The notes beneath the pieces were generated by a model. That model was not told the origin of the DNA, did no database searches, and saw only the letters and a list, made by a program, of their open reading frames with translations. Positions 6,868 to 16,012 of a stretch of 35,715 bases of DNA are shown piece by piece. Position numbers and translations under genes: made by a program. How positions within the stretch are numbered: position 1 is the first letter of the stretch; every line of letters begins with the position of its first letter. This DNA comes from a candidate division TM6 bacterium RIFCSPHIGHO2_12_FULL_36_22 (GTDB taxonomy: Bacteria; Babelota; Babeliae; Babelales; UBA12409): positions 1-35,715 of the forward strand of contig METK01000004.1 of the NCBI GenBank assembly GCA_001771315.1. Direction: 5' to 3'.

Positions 6868-7773
6868 TCACAGATTAGCAATACATACTTGTGCAGCACG
6901 TAAACGAGCACAACGGGACGATGGATTTGCTTGAATTTCTTCTTCTGTTGGCATGACTACTTTAGGAGTCAAATTTTTGAACCCTTTACCAACAATACAT
7001 GGATTGTCTCGAATAAAATCCTTAACCAAACCATCTTCAAGCGAATGAAAACTTATACAGACGAGTTTGCCCCCTTCTGGCAAAATATCCCTAGTCGCAG
7101 CAAGAAAGGATTTAATGTTATCCAGCTCCTTGTTAACATAAATACGTAAGGCCTGAAAAATCCTTGTAGCCGGATGTATTTTCTGTTTTTTATTATATGG
7201 AACAACCTTAAGAATCAAATCTACTAATTGACCTGTAGTTCTAATTGGTTTTATTTTTCGCTGTTCTACAATAGCTTGAGCTATTGTCTTTGAATAACGC
7301 TCCTGACCATATTCAGAAAAAATAATCTGTAGCTCCCTAGCAGTTGCTTTATTAACCACCTCAGCAGCCATAATTTTGGCATGGGCTGCTGACATGCGCA
7401 TGTCCAAAGGTGTATCAATAGCAAAAGAAAATCCTTCTCTTTCAAATATCTGCATCTGAGAAGTTCCGAAATCTGCAAGAATACCATCAATCTTGGTAAT
7501 ATTATGCTTTTTGATCAACCTATATAACAAGGAAAAATTGCCCCATATAACTTGTAACCGACCCTTAAACTCTTCTTCAAGGGCCGGCGCAAATGTCTCA
7601 ATAGAAGTCTTGTCTAAATCGAATGCAATAACTTTACAACCCGGTTGCGCCTCGAGAATAGCTCGAGTATGCCCCCCACTGCCAAAGGTTACATCAAGGT
7701 AGGTTTTACCTGCCTTAGGATCTAAATACTTTAATACTTCCTGTACAAGAACTGATTTATGAACAACTGACAT
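6868..7773 (-). CDS. rsmH: 16S rRNA (cytosine-1402-N4) methyltransferase RsmH
   Basis: 301 residues, full length. RsmH (MraW) methylates N4 of C1402 in the decoding centre of 16S rRNA using S-adenosylmethionine. Visible landmarks: HKSVLVQEVLKYL at the start, the SAM loop DVTFGSGGHT (about 27-36), AFDLDKTSIE, DGILADFGTSQMQ, FSFAIDTPLDMRM, and near the end CISFHSLEDGLVKDF and SSRCARLRAAQ. The start is four bases after the murF stop, so the two are probably cotranscribed, as in dcw clusters where mraW is usually followed by ftsL and ftsI; those are absent here. Confidence 0.97.
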   Translation of the reverse strand: MSVVHKSVLVQEVLKYLDPKAGKTYLDVTFGSGGHTRAILEAQPGCKVIAFDLDKTSIETFAPALEEEFKGRLQVIWGNFSLLYRLIKKHNITKIDGILADFGTSQMQIFEREGFSFAIDTPLDMRMSAAHAKIMAAEVVNKATARELQIIFSEYGQERYSKTIAQAIVEQRKIKPIRTTGQLVDLILKVVPYNKKQKIHPATRIFQALRIYVNKELDNIKSFLAATRDILPEGGKLVCISFHSLEDGLVKDFIRDNPCIVGKGFKNLTPKVVMPTEEEIQANPSSRCARLRAAQVCIANL

Positions 7774-7777
7774 GCGG

Positions 7778-9271
7778 CTAATGTGTCCCTATACTATTTA
7801 ATGTTTGATTTCCATTATGATTTGCAGTGATTGAATCAGTCTTCGTTGCTGCTGCAAATGTATTCTGCTTTTCCGCAATCTCATCAACAATCAATGAAAG
7901 CCCAATAGAATTTGAAGCTTTAACAAATACAGCTAATGGTTTTTTCATATACTTTTTTAGCGCTTTTAAACCTTGCTCAGCTGTGCCTACAAGCTCAGAT
8001 TCTACCCCTGCCGGTAAAGCTTCTTGCGCTAATTTAATATGTTTTCCAACTAAAATAACTTTCTTAATTGTTGGTGTTTTTTTCAAAAAACGACCTAACT
8101 GGCGATGCCAAAAAGAAGCGTCTATTCCTAATTCTAACATATCACCTATGATAGCAATTTTTTCATATGGCGTATCAAGTTTATCAAATGCCAACAGGGC
8201 CATCTTCATGCTCTCTGGGTTTGCGTTATAACAGTCATTTATAAGAATACCCTTATTATCCTTTAATGTTAACTGTTGATATCTCCCTGATACAGAAACT
8301 GGTGTTTGTATAGCATCTAAGATGGTGCCATGATTAAATTTCAAAAGAGAGCCTATGGCAGCAATCGCCAAAGACGTTGTTATTGCACCCTCATGATTTG
8401 TATCCAATCTAACAGGATATTTATCTTGATAAATCTTAAGAATAAAATCAATATGACTACTTTTAACTTGTATTTTTCTTGCTTGAATCTGATTGGTTGT
8501 TTTCATACCAAACTTAATTACTGGATGACTATAAGATACTTTTGCTAATTGTGACTGATCACCATTAATAATACCTATATTGTGCTCACTAAAGTTTTTA
8601 AATATATTACGCTTTTCTACAGCAATATCATTCAATGAGCCAAGTCCCTCAAGATGACTATGCCCTATACCTGTAATAATGCCTATGGTCGGTTGTAAAA
8701 CATCAGCTAATTTTTCCATCTCACCACGCTTGTTGATGCCCATTTCAAAAATAGCCATTTCATGATGTCCTCGCATCTTTAATATACTCAGGGGTAAACC
8801 AATCAAGCTATTATGATTCTGCGAAGAACTTATATAAGAAATATTGTTCTTCTGTAACAAAAGTGCAATTTTTTCCCGTGTCACGGTTTTACCGAATGAA
8901 CCAGTAAGACCAATAACTGGAATATTCCATTGTGCACGCCAAGCACCCGCTAATTGTAGTAAACCTTCAACCACATTATCAACCAAAATAATCAGTTTTT
9001 TCTGTAAAAGGGTTGGCGATATACTATTAAGAGTATCTTTTTTATCTTTTTCTATAATAACACCGCCAGCATTTTTATCCTGTAACACTTCTTTAACATA
9101 TTGATGACCATCAACTCGATTTCCAGACAATGCTATAAACATATCACCAGGGAATAAAGTTCGAGAATCGATCGAAAAAGAAATATCGTGAGGAAAATAA
9201 TCGAATAGGATTTGCGCAGTTGGCAGAGCTTTTTCAATAAATCGTCTATCAAAAAACATTACTGTCTCCAT
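7778..9271 (-). CDS. murF: UDP-MurNAc-tripeptide--D-alanyl-D-alanine ligase MurF
   Basis: About 497 residues, somewhat longer than the usual 450. MurF adds D-Ala-D-Ala to the UDP-MurNAc tripeptide with ATP in the cytoplasm. Domains in order: substrate-binding N domain (ISFSIDSRTLFPGDMFIALS), the ATP-binding middle domain with GLTGSFGKTVTREKI as P-loop (Phe where Asn is usual), FEMGINKRGEMEKLADVLQP and ITGIGHSHLEGLG, and the C-terminal ligase domain (INDCYNANPESMKMAL, IAIIGDMLELG). The start is chosen for AAAGGG four bases upstream; the next ATG (9259) has GGAG and is equally plausible, and one at 9292 is less so. It lies downstream of ftsK and directly before rsmH. A functional MurF indicates that peptidoglycan precursor is made. 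Confidence 0.95.
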   Translation of the reverse strand: METVMFFDRRFIEKALPTAQILFDYFPHDISFSIDSRTLFPGDMFIALSGNRVDGHQYVKEVLQDKNAGGVIIEKDKKDTLNSISPTLLQKKLIILVDNVVEGLLQLAGAWRAQWNIPVIGLTGSFGKTVTREKIALLLQKNNISYISSSQNHNSLIGLPLSILKMRGHHEMAIFEMGINKRGEMEKLADVLQPTIGIITGIGHSHLEGLGSLNDIAVEKRNIFKNFSEHNIGIINGDQSQLAKVSYSHPVIKFGMKTTNQIQARKIQVKSSHIDFILKIYQDKYPVRLDTNHEGAITTSLAIAAIGSLLKFNHGTILDAIQTPVSVSGRYQQLTLKDNKGILINDCYNANPESMKMALLAFDKLDTPYEKIAIIGDMLELGIDASFWHRQLGRFLKKTPTIKKVILVGKHIKLAQEALPAGVESELVGTAEQGLKALKKYMKKPLAVFVKASNSIGLSLIVDEIAEKQNTFAAATKTDSITANHNGNQTLNSIGTH

Positions 9272-9387
9272 TGTTCCCTTTATTAATATCATTTCTTCTT
9301 AGGTATTCAAAAAAAAATTGTCTGGTTTTTGCACATTTGTCAAGGAAAACCAAAAAAATAATTTAATCTTGTTGCAAAATTGATTAA

Positions 9388-11718
9388 TTATTTCATAATT
9401 TCTTGTTCTTGTGATCGAACCACTTTACGCATCTTTCCTCCCTCAAGAGAAATGATGTGCCCTTGGATTTCTAGAACTTCCATAATACGGGCTGATCTAT
9501 TGTATCCAATACGGAATTTACGTTGAAGTAATGAAATAGATACTTCATCAACTTCATGTAAAAAATCTAACACATCATTATAAAGAGCATCATCACCATC
9601 AAAAAGAGAATCAGCTGCCTCTGAAGATTTTTCTAGAGATTCATATTCGGAATATTGTGGAGCTCGTTCTTGACGAATATGATTAATTACCGTTTCAATT
9701 TCTTGGTTAGACACATATGCTCCATGAATACGTTGCGGCGTTGCAGCATGGGAATTCATAAATAACATATCACCCCGGCCTAGCAATTTTTCAGCTCCGC
9801 CCATATCAAGAATTGTACGTGAATCTACTTTAGATGTAACTCGAAATGAAATGCGGCTTGGAAAGTTCACTTTAATAAGACCTGTAATAACATCAACCGA
9901 AGGCCGCTGTGTTGCAACAATCATATGTATGCCAGCAGCTCGTGCCATCTGTGCAACACGAACAATAAGATCTTCTATATGCTTACCTGTTGTCATCATA
10001 AGATCGGCAAGTTCATCAATAACCAGCACAATAAACGGCATTTCCTTTTTGCCCTCTTTTCCAAATTGTTTATGATATTCAAGAATGTTACGTACCCCCT
10101 TTTTTGCCATTATATCATATCGCCGTTCCATTGTCTGAACAACCCACTTAAGCACTTCTACTGCAAAGTTAGGTTGTATAACAATTGGAAAAAGAAGGTG
10201 TGCAATGTCAGCAAAGCCTGCAAATTCTAATCGCTTAGGATCAATAAGAATCATGCGTAGTTCGTCTGGAGATTTTTTACATAAAAGACTCGTTAACATG
10301 GTATTGAGAGCCACAGACTTACCTGATCCTGTTGAACCTGCTACTAATAAATGTGGCATATCAAGCAAATCAACAACAACATTGTGTCCAATTGCATCAG
10401 CTCCCAACACAAGTGGTAATGCACCTTGGAAGTTCTGGTATTGTTTTGAATGTACGACTTCAGAAAAGAGCACGGTACGGCGATCTGGATTTGCCACCTC
10501 AAATCCAACAACTGATTTCCCTGGCACTGGCGCAATAATTCGAATGCTCATAGCTTGTAATGCTAAAGCAAGATCATCCTCAAGCGCTAAAATTTTGCTT
10601 ACTTTGATATCAACATTTGGTTTATATTCGAATAATGTAATAACTGGACCATATTGGATAGAGGTTACTTCACCATAAATACCAAAATGAGCTAACTTCT
10701 CTTTTAATGTTCGTGCTCGTTCCTGTATAAAATTATGTGTTTCAGTATCCCGATCCGCATGTTTTACTGCGGTAAAGATAGAAAGATCTGGCAAATGATA
10801 TTCTGCAACAGAAGGCTCTTCTTGTTCAACAGTAATACTATTTTCCAAATTTCTACTGTCCATAGTATATGATGGTTTTTTATATCGGTTTGTAACAGTT
10901 GATGCAATATCTGATATATGCACATCTTCTTTTGCAAAAATACCAACACTTTCGTCTTTTCTATGCTCACGCCAAAAGGATTCTTGTGCTATATCTTCAA
11001 TAAGCGTACTATCATCATCATAAGAAAAGAGTTCTGGATATCGAGTAGCAATACTTCCACTTGCAAGCTCAACAACCCAGACGGCTATAGAATACATCAT
11101 CATAACTAATGTAACACAAAAAGTTTTTGCCCCATAAACTACTTTTTGCAACAATTTATGTCGTTGAGCAAAATCACATAACGCTAAAACTGCAACATAT
11201 GGAACCAGCACTATTGCTAATCTAGTAACGATAAGTAAAGAAGCAAACATTATAAAACTTAGCAAAAGAACAACCATTGGCCATTCAAAAAACATTAATA
11301 CAACTTGGGCTGCTGTATATCCTATTAAACCGCCAGAAACTAACGTTGTACCAATAAGTACTGTTCCATGCATGGTCAGTAATGCAGATGAAGAAACTAT
11401 ACCAATGCAACTGGCAAGCAAGCGATCCCATTCTTTTGAAAAGGATAAAAGACCAAATGCTATTAATGAGGAATAAAATAATAGTGGAATTAAAAAATAT
11501 GCCGATACACCAAACATATAAAAGCTTGCTGCGGCAAAGTGTGCCCCAATAATACCCATTTTATTATAAATATGAGGATGTATATCAGTATAATAAAAAA
11601 AAGATTGATCATGTGCATGATAAGATAACAATGCAATAGCTGCAAAAATAGCCCCTGTTAATAAAAAAATACCTAATATAAAAAGGCCGTACCGACTAGT
11701 TAGTTTATTGACGTTCAT
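9388..11718 (-). CDS. ftsK: DNA translocase FtsK
   Basis: 776 residues, in the normal range for FtsK/SpoIIIE. FtsK sits at the division septum and pumps chromosome ends into daughter cells. The first 215 residues carry about four membrane segments (FILGIFLLTGAIFAAIALLS first). A short linker is followed by the motor: ERARTLKEKLAHFGIYGEV, Walker A VAGSTGSGKSVALN near residue 460, LRMILIDPKRLEF, Walker B FIVLVIDELADLMM, IVATQRPSVDVITGLIK and RGDMLF. The C-terminal gamma winged helix (about 710-770, VSISLLQRKFRIGYNRSARI) normally reads KOPS sites. A strong AAGGAG precedes the ATG. The linker is short compared with E. coli FtsK. Confidence 0.96.
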   Translation of the reverse strand: MNVNKLTSRYGLFILGIFLLTGAIFAAIALLSYHAHDQSFFYYTDIHPHIYNKMGIIGAHFAAASFYMFGVSAYFLIPLLFYSSLIAFGLLSFSKEWDRLLASCIGIVSSSALLTMHGTVLIGTTLVSGGLIGYTAAQVVLMFFEWPMVVLLLSFIMFASLLIVTRLAIVLVPYVAVLALCDFAQRHKLLQKVVYGAKTFCVTLVMMMYSIAVWVVELASGSIATRYPELFSYDDDSTLIEDIAQESFWREHRKDESVGIFAKEDVHISDIASTVTNRYKKPSYTMDSRNLENSITVEQEEPSVAEYHLPDLSIFTAVKHADRDTETHNFIQERARTLKEKLAHFGIYGEVTSIQYGPVITLFEYKPNVDIKVSKILALEDDLALALQAMSIRIIAPVPGKSVVGFEVANPDRRTVLFSEVVHSKQYQNFQGALPLVLGADAIGHNVVVDLLDMPHLLVAGSTGSGKSVALNTMLTSLLCKKSPDELRMILIDPKRLEFAGFADIAHLLFPIVIQPNFAVEVLKWVVQTMERRYDIMAKKGVRNILEYHKQFGKEGKKEMPFIVLVIDELADLMMTTGKHIEDLIVRVAQMARAAGIHMIVATQRPSVDVITGLIKVNFPSRISFRVTSKVDSRTILDMGGAEKLLGRGDMLFMNSHAATPQRIHGAYVSNQEIETVINHIRQERAPQYSEYESLEKSSEAADSLFDGDDALYNDVLDFLHEVDEVSISLLQRKFRIGYNRSARIMEVLEIQGHIISLEGGKMRKVVRSQEQEIMK

Positions 11719-11740
11719 TTCTCTCCTTATGATCTGGATA

Positions 11741-11758
11741 CCCGGGCCTGAGCTCGGG
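11741..11758. repeat. GC-rich palindrome upstream of ftsK
   Basis: CCCGGGC, CTGA loop, GCTCGGG: a seven-pair stem (one G-U if read as plus-strand RNA), framed by GATC at both sides. It is far more GC-rich than its surroundings and not followed by a T-run on either strand, so I do not read it as a terminator. It may be one copy of a dispersed palindromic repeat. Confidence 0.45.
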
Positions 11759-11780
11759 GAAAAAAGATCATCCTATTTTC

Positions 11781-11810
11781 AGCCAAGTAAAAATATAATT
11801 TTACCTGGCT
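11781..11810 (-). other. hairpin in the ftsK upstream region
   Basis: Arms AGCCAAGTAAAA and TTTTACCTGGCT with a six-base loop; the only non-pair (A86/C105 of the block) is G-U in minus-strand RNA. No T-run follows. It could lie in an ftsK leader. The rest of 11811-12156 shows one open frame of 83 codons on minus (11816-12067) that I do not believe is a gene. Confidence 0.4.
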
Positions 11811-12156
11811 ATTAACTACATATTTAAATTGGTAATAGCATAGCAGTTGTGATAAAATAAATAAAAATTTAACGAGGACATGTAATCCGGCAACAGCTGG
11901 CTATAAGAAATGGTTGTGTTTCCATTATCTCCCTGCGTAGAATAAAAAAATGATCTAATTTCACATCTAAAGCCGGTAGACTTTTTCACTTTTTGTCGTA
12001 AAAAAAAATATTTTGATAAAAAAAATTTAAATTTCCTATACCCTCTGTACATCTTCTTTTTCAACAACCATTCTCTAAAAGTACTGATTCAAAGCGCTTC
12101 TTCAATTTTTATTTATCCGGTTGGACGATTGGAAAAATAAATTCATCACATAACTC

Positions 12157-12186
12157 TTTACAAAAAAAGATTTGTAAATCTATACT
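12157..12186 (+). promoter_or_regulatory. promoter of the first outer-membrane protein gene
   Basis: TTTACA (12157-12162), 18-base spacer, TATACT (12181-12186). The dyad AGATTT-GT-AAATCT (12169-12182) overlaps the spacer and the -10, a possible operator. If used, the transcript has a leader of about 250 bases. Confidence 0.5.
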
Positions 12187-12441
12187 AAAAAATATCATAT
12201 TAGTCGTCAGCGACGATTAATAGTTGACTTCGGGAAGCAAATGTATTAGCGTTTATGTGTGGATGCCTTTTTATGGCAGCTAGATACGTTGATGCAGTCA
12301 GCATTTTGAATGTAGAATTAAAAATATCTAACCTTCAAAAATGAAAGGGGGAGCGTCTCAAATAAAAATCAAAAAATTAAATCGGTGTTTTGTAAAATTT
12401 CTATTGGTTCTTCGTAAGAGCCATTCTATAAGGAGTAACAT
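12187..12441 (+). other. long 5' leader of the first outer-membrane protein gene
   Basis: About 250 bases without a gene. Near its start is a short hairpin TCGTC-AGC-GACGA (12204-12216), a type of 5' stem that often stabilises abundant messengers. It ends in AAGGAG six bases before the ATG. A second TTGACT lies at 12233 but without a convincing -10. Confidence 0.4.
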
Positions 12442-14079
12442 ATGAAAAATATCTTTAAAGGTATTTTGGCTTTGAGTCTTTTGTGTGCACCGTTTGTAGT
12501 GCAACCAGACTGCGATGATGAATGCACAGTTTCTTGTGGTTCTTCAGATTGTGATTATCAATACGGTAAAACATATTTCCATGCTCGTGAAGCTGGTACA
12601 AACCTTCCACTTCGTATGATGGGTTCTGCTGATAAAATGCACCTTTTTGAAAAAGAATGTGAATTTTACGGTGTATTCAGTATCGCAGTTGGTTATGAAA
12701 GAAGCCGTAACAGCTGTGATCTAGGTAAAGTGTTCTCATTCAATTCATCAGGTACAACTTTGTTCGCTGGTGACCAAGGTACAAATGCTAACGCATTCAT
12801 GACAATTAACGATGCTGACTCAAATGCTCGTTCAACAGACTTTGGCATGTCAGGTACACACGCTGAAACTCTTAAGTTCACCCCATCAATTTCAAAAGTC
12901 CTTGTAGACTTTGATCTTTTTGTTGGTCTTGATGAGTTTATCAACGGTGTATGGGCTCGCATAAGCGCTCCTGTTGTGTACGCACGTTACAACCTTGATC
13001 CTTGTCCATCAGTTACAGCTGAAGGTGGACAATATTACCTTAAAGGTTTTGTAGCTAACACAGCATCAACTGTTAAAGTTCCTTACAGCAATGTTAAAGA
13101 TGCTTGGGGAAACCAAGGCGCATACGGTGATGTTCTTTCATCTAAGTATGGTAAACTTCCTTGCGGATCACAAAGCAAAACACGTCTTGGTAACATCGAC
13201 ATTGAAGTTGGTTATGACATTATAAGAAATGAATGTGCACGTCTTGGTATCGCTATTCTTGCAGTAGCTCCTACAGGTAACTCACCTGATATTGGTACAT
13301 TGTTCGATCCTATCGCTGGTACATTCAACTGGCAATTAGGTGGAACACTTGGTGGTTCATGGGTACTATGGAACTGCAATGATGAACAATCATTCACATT
13401 GTATGGTCAAGTAAACATTGTTCACTTGTTCCGTGCTAACAACGAACGTCTCTTCGGTTGGAACAACTTGGGTAACGACTTATCTGCTGGTAGCTCATAC
13501 ATCCTTCTTAAACAATTTGATAGCGCTGGTGCATATGACAATGCAATAGAACGTTCACAAAACCTTCTTGCTCGTCGTATCAAAGTTGGTAACTCTTACA
13601 TGACTGATTTTGCATTGATGCTTCAATATCGTCGTTGTGCATTTGATCTTTCTATCGGTTACAACTTCTGGTACCGTTCAAAAGATACTGCTGAAGATTG
13701 TGGCGGATGCGTACTTTCAGGTAAGAAGATTACAGCAAATACCTACGGTATCAAAGGTGTAAACCCAGTAGGTAACGGTTCAGGTACAGCAAACAATAAC
13801 TTCTATACCAAATCAACATCTAACATTGCTCTTTCAGGAACAAACGTTGCTACATCTGCAGCGGCAGCTGGTGACTACCTTCTTGAAAGTGATGTAAGAG
13901 AATGTACAGCACTTGCTCCATCAGCATACTCTAACAAAGTATTCGGTTACCTCGGTTACAACTGGGATAACTGTGATTACACACCATATCTTGGAATCGG
14001 TGGTATGTATGAATGGGCACACCAAAACCGTGCAGCCGACCAATGGGGTCTCTACATTAAGGGTGGTCTATCATTCTAA
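12442..14079 (+). CDS. major outer-membrane beta-barrel protein, paralogue 1
   Basis: 545 residues. A signal peptide (MKNIFKGILALSLLCAPFVV) is followed by a mature N terminus with four close cysteines (24, 28, 32, 37), then YGKTYFHAREAG and LRMMGSADKMHLF. The body alternates short polar and aromatic segments typical of beta strands, and the protein ends in GLYIKGGLSF; a terminal Phe is the usual signal for the BAM assembly machine. I infer a porin-like barrel, comparable in role to a major outer-membrane protein; no named family is certain. The cysteines may cross-link the envelope. Codon choice is strongly skewed to AAC, TTC, TAC, GGT and CTT, unlike neighbouring genes, which suggests very high expression. 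Own promoter with a long leader; strong terminator after it. Confidence 0.85.
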   Translation: MKNIFKGILALSLLCAPFVVQPDCDDECTVSCGSSDCDYQYGKTYFHAREAGTNLPLRMMGSADKMHLFEKECEFYGVFSIAVGYERSRNSCDLGKVFSFNSSGTTLFAGDQGTNANAFMTINDADSNARSTDFGMSGTHAETLKFTPSISKVLVDFDLFVGLDEFINGVWARISAPVVYARYNLDPCPSVTAEGGQYYLKGFVANTASTVKVPYSNVKDAWGNQGAYGDVLSSKYGKLPCGSQSKTRLGNIDIEVGYDIIRNECARLGIAILAVAPTGNSPDIGTLFDPIAGTFNWQLGGTLGGSWVLWNCNDEQSFTLYGQVNIVHLFRANNERLFGWNNLGNDLSAGSSYILLKQFDSAGAYDNAIERSQNLLARRIKVGNSYMTDFALMLQYRRCAFDLSIGYNFWYRSKDTAEDCGGCVLSGKKITANTYGIKGVNPVGNGSGTANNNFYTKSTSNIALSGTNVATSAAAAGDYLLESDVRECTALAPSAYSNKVFGYLGYNWDNCDYTPYLGIGGMYEWAHQNRAADQWGLYIKGGLSF

Positions 14080-14114
14080 GGTAGTTTAGATTAGGCAGAA
14101 CTATTCTAGTACTA

Positions 14115-14150
14115 AGAGAGGTTCGGATTTCCGGACCTCTCTTATTTTTT
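14115..14150 (+). terminator. terminator of outer-membrane protein gene 1
   Basis: Twelve-pair stem (14115-14126 with 14131-14142, one G-U), ATTT loop, then TATTTTTT. Confidence 0.9.
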
Positions 14151-14231
14151 TAAGCATTGTTTGTACTCTTGTATTATCAAACTCTTTGTTCTATCCTCTA
14201 AATAAATTAATCAAAAGAAAAAAGGATGAGT

Positions 14232-15899
14232 ATGAAGTGGAAGATCTTATTATTATATGCCTTCTTTGCTGCAAATTTTAATTTTATACAAGCTGACTGT
14301 AGCGATGATACATGTGAAACTACAGATTGCAATGACTCATGTGATGATGCATGCACAAATGATCCTCAATTCGGCAAAACTTTCTTTCATGCCCGAGAAG
14401 CAAACCAAAATACGCCATTACGTATGATGGGTAATGCCAGTTATATGCACATCTTCGGCAAAGAATGTGAAATCTATGGCGTTTTTAGCGCAGCTATAGG
14501 TTATGAACGTAGCACCAATCATTGTAATCTTGGTAAAGTTTTTTCTTTTGATTCATCGGGAACAACTCTTTTTGCTGGTGACCGTACAACAACAAATACT
14601 AGTTCTAATGTTGATGTTGGAGTGGCTGATTCCAATGCTCGAGCAACTGATTTCGGAATGTCTGGAACTCATGCTGAAACTCTTAAATTCAGTCCTACGA
14701 TATCTAAAGTTATTATAGATTTCGACCTTTTTGTTGGCCTTGATGAATGCATCAGTGGTCTTTGGGCTCGTGTTAGCGCCCCAATAATTCATGCACGTTA
14801 TGATCTTGATCCATGTAGCTCAGTAACATTTACTGGTGGTAGTTATTATGCAGCAGGATTTGTTGATACAGGATCCAATACAGTTGCTGTTCCTTATACA
14901 GACGTTAAAACCGCATGGAACAAATTAGGTACATTTGGTGATGTAGAATCTTCATCTTGCGGCAAACTTCCATGCTCAAGCAAGCGTAAAACTACACTTG
15001 GCGCTGTTAGCCTCGATCTTGGATATGATTTTGTACGATGTGAAGACTACGCTCTCGGTATTAGTTTACATGGTGTAATTCCAACTGGAAATGCTCCACG
15101 TGCAACGGTCCTTTTTGCTCCAATTGCTGGAACTTATAACTGGCAACTTGGTGGTTCATTCAATGCACACTGGACTGCATGGTGTTGTGATGATGAACAA
15201 AGATTTACTCTTTATGCTTATGGTGTTATGACACATATGTTTAAAGATCGTCACATTCGCCTTCTCGGTCTTACACTCGGTAATGAAACTCCTGGCAATT
15301 CATGGATACTCCTCAAAAAATTTGACGGCGCAGGAGTTTATGATGGCAGTATTGTTCGCGCATCAAGTTTGTTAGGCCGTAATATCAAAGTTGGTAATAA
15401 CTTCATGTCTGATATATCAATCATGGCAGAATATAAATGTCGCTGCTTTAACATCTCACTTGGATATAACTTCTGGTATCGTTCCAAAGACAAATATTCT
15501 ATCAAATGCCAAGATAAAAACTCTGATGGTTGTCGCAATGGTTGCTATGGAGCATTTACAGCAGATACCTATGGTATCAAAGGTATAAGTGCTGTTGGCA
15601 CCACGGCAAATGCTCAATTTTACTCTAAAGAAGACTCCAATATTCATACATCCGGCACATTAATTTCAAATGCTGCAACAGCTGATTCATCAACATTTGT
15701 ATTAGAAAGCGATGTTAATCCTTGTGTTGCCTTAGCACCATCAGCTTATTCCAATAAAATTTTTGGCTTCATCGGTTACACGGGTCAAGGAATTGACTAT
15801 GAACCTTATTTCGGAATTGGTGGTATGTATGAATGGGCACAACAAAACCGTGCTGCAAATCAATACGGTATCTATGTCAAAGTTGGTGTATCGTTCTAA
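14232..15899 (+). CDS. outer-membrane beta-barrel protein, paralogue 2
   Basis: 555 residues. Tandem paralogue of the gene at 12442: shared FHAREA, LRMMG, YERS, LGKVFSF, SSGTTLFAGD, DFGMSGTHAETLKF, YNFWYRSKD, TYGIKG, and LAPSAYSNK, ending GIYVKVGVSF. Signal peptide MKWKILLLYAFFAANFNFIQ; the mature N terminus carries five close cysteines (23, 28, 33, 37, 41). The start is the second of two ATGs, because AAAGGA then sits at a proper distance; the first (14226) overlaps the Shine-Dalgarno. Codons are more AT-ending than in paralogue 1, so expression is probably lower. It is separated from paralogue 1 by a strong terminator, so it needs its own promoter; only a weak candidate (TTGTAT, 17 bases, TATCCT, about 14179-14207) is visible. 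Confidence 0.85.
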   Translation: MKWKILLLYAFFAANFNFIQADCSDDTCETTDCNDSCDDACTNDPQFGKTFFHAREANQNTPLRMMGNASYMHIFGKECEIYGVFSAAIGYERSTNHCNLGKVFSFDSSGTTLFAGDRTTTNTSSNVDVGVADSNARATDFGMSGTHAETLKFSPTISKVIIDFDLFVGLDECISGLWARVSAPIIHARYDLDPCSSVTFTGGSYYAAGFVDTGSNTVAVPYTDVKTAWNKLGTFGDVESSSCGKLPCSSKRKTTLGAVSLDLGYDFVRCEDYALGISLHGVIPTGNAPRATVLFAPIAGTYNWQLGGSFNAHWTAWCCDDEQRFTLYAYGVMTHMFKDRHIRLLGLTLGNETPGNSWILLKKFDGAGVYDGSIVRASSLLGRNIKVGNNFMSDISIMAEYKCRCFNISLGYNFWYRSKDKYSIKCQDKNSDGCRNGCYGAFTADTYGIKGISAVGTTANAQFYSKEDSNIHTSGTLISNAATADSSTFVLESDVNPCVALAPSAYSNKIFGFIGYTGQGIDYEPYFGIGGMYEWAQQNRAANQYGIYVKVGVSF

Positions 15900-15905
15900 A
15901 AATAT

Positions 15906-15960
15906 TAACGTAATAAAAAAAAAGCCCCGAATAATTCGGGGCTTTTTTTTTATTACGTTA
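15906..15960. terminator. bidirectional terminator, perfect 26-bp inverted repeat
   Basis: Arms 15906-15931 and 15935-15960 are perfect complements around a TAA loop, with a GCCCCGAA core flanked by nine A and nine T. It serves the convergent outer-membrane protein gene and the ACP-like operon. Confidence 0.93.
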
Positions 15961-16012
15961 TATCTCACAAACTACTGATTGTATTCACCTGATGCAATCA
16001 GTGATTACAAAC

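Noticed and set aside
11816-12067. Open frame of 83 codons on minus upstream of ftsK
   Set aside because: No Shine-Dalgarno, Lys/Phe-rich low-complexity start, no recognisable domain; sits in a regulatory gap.
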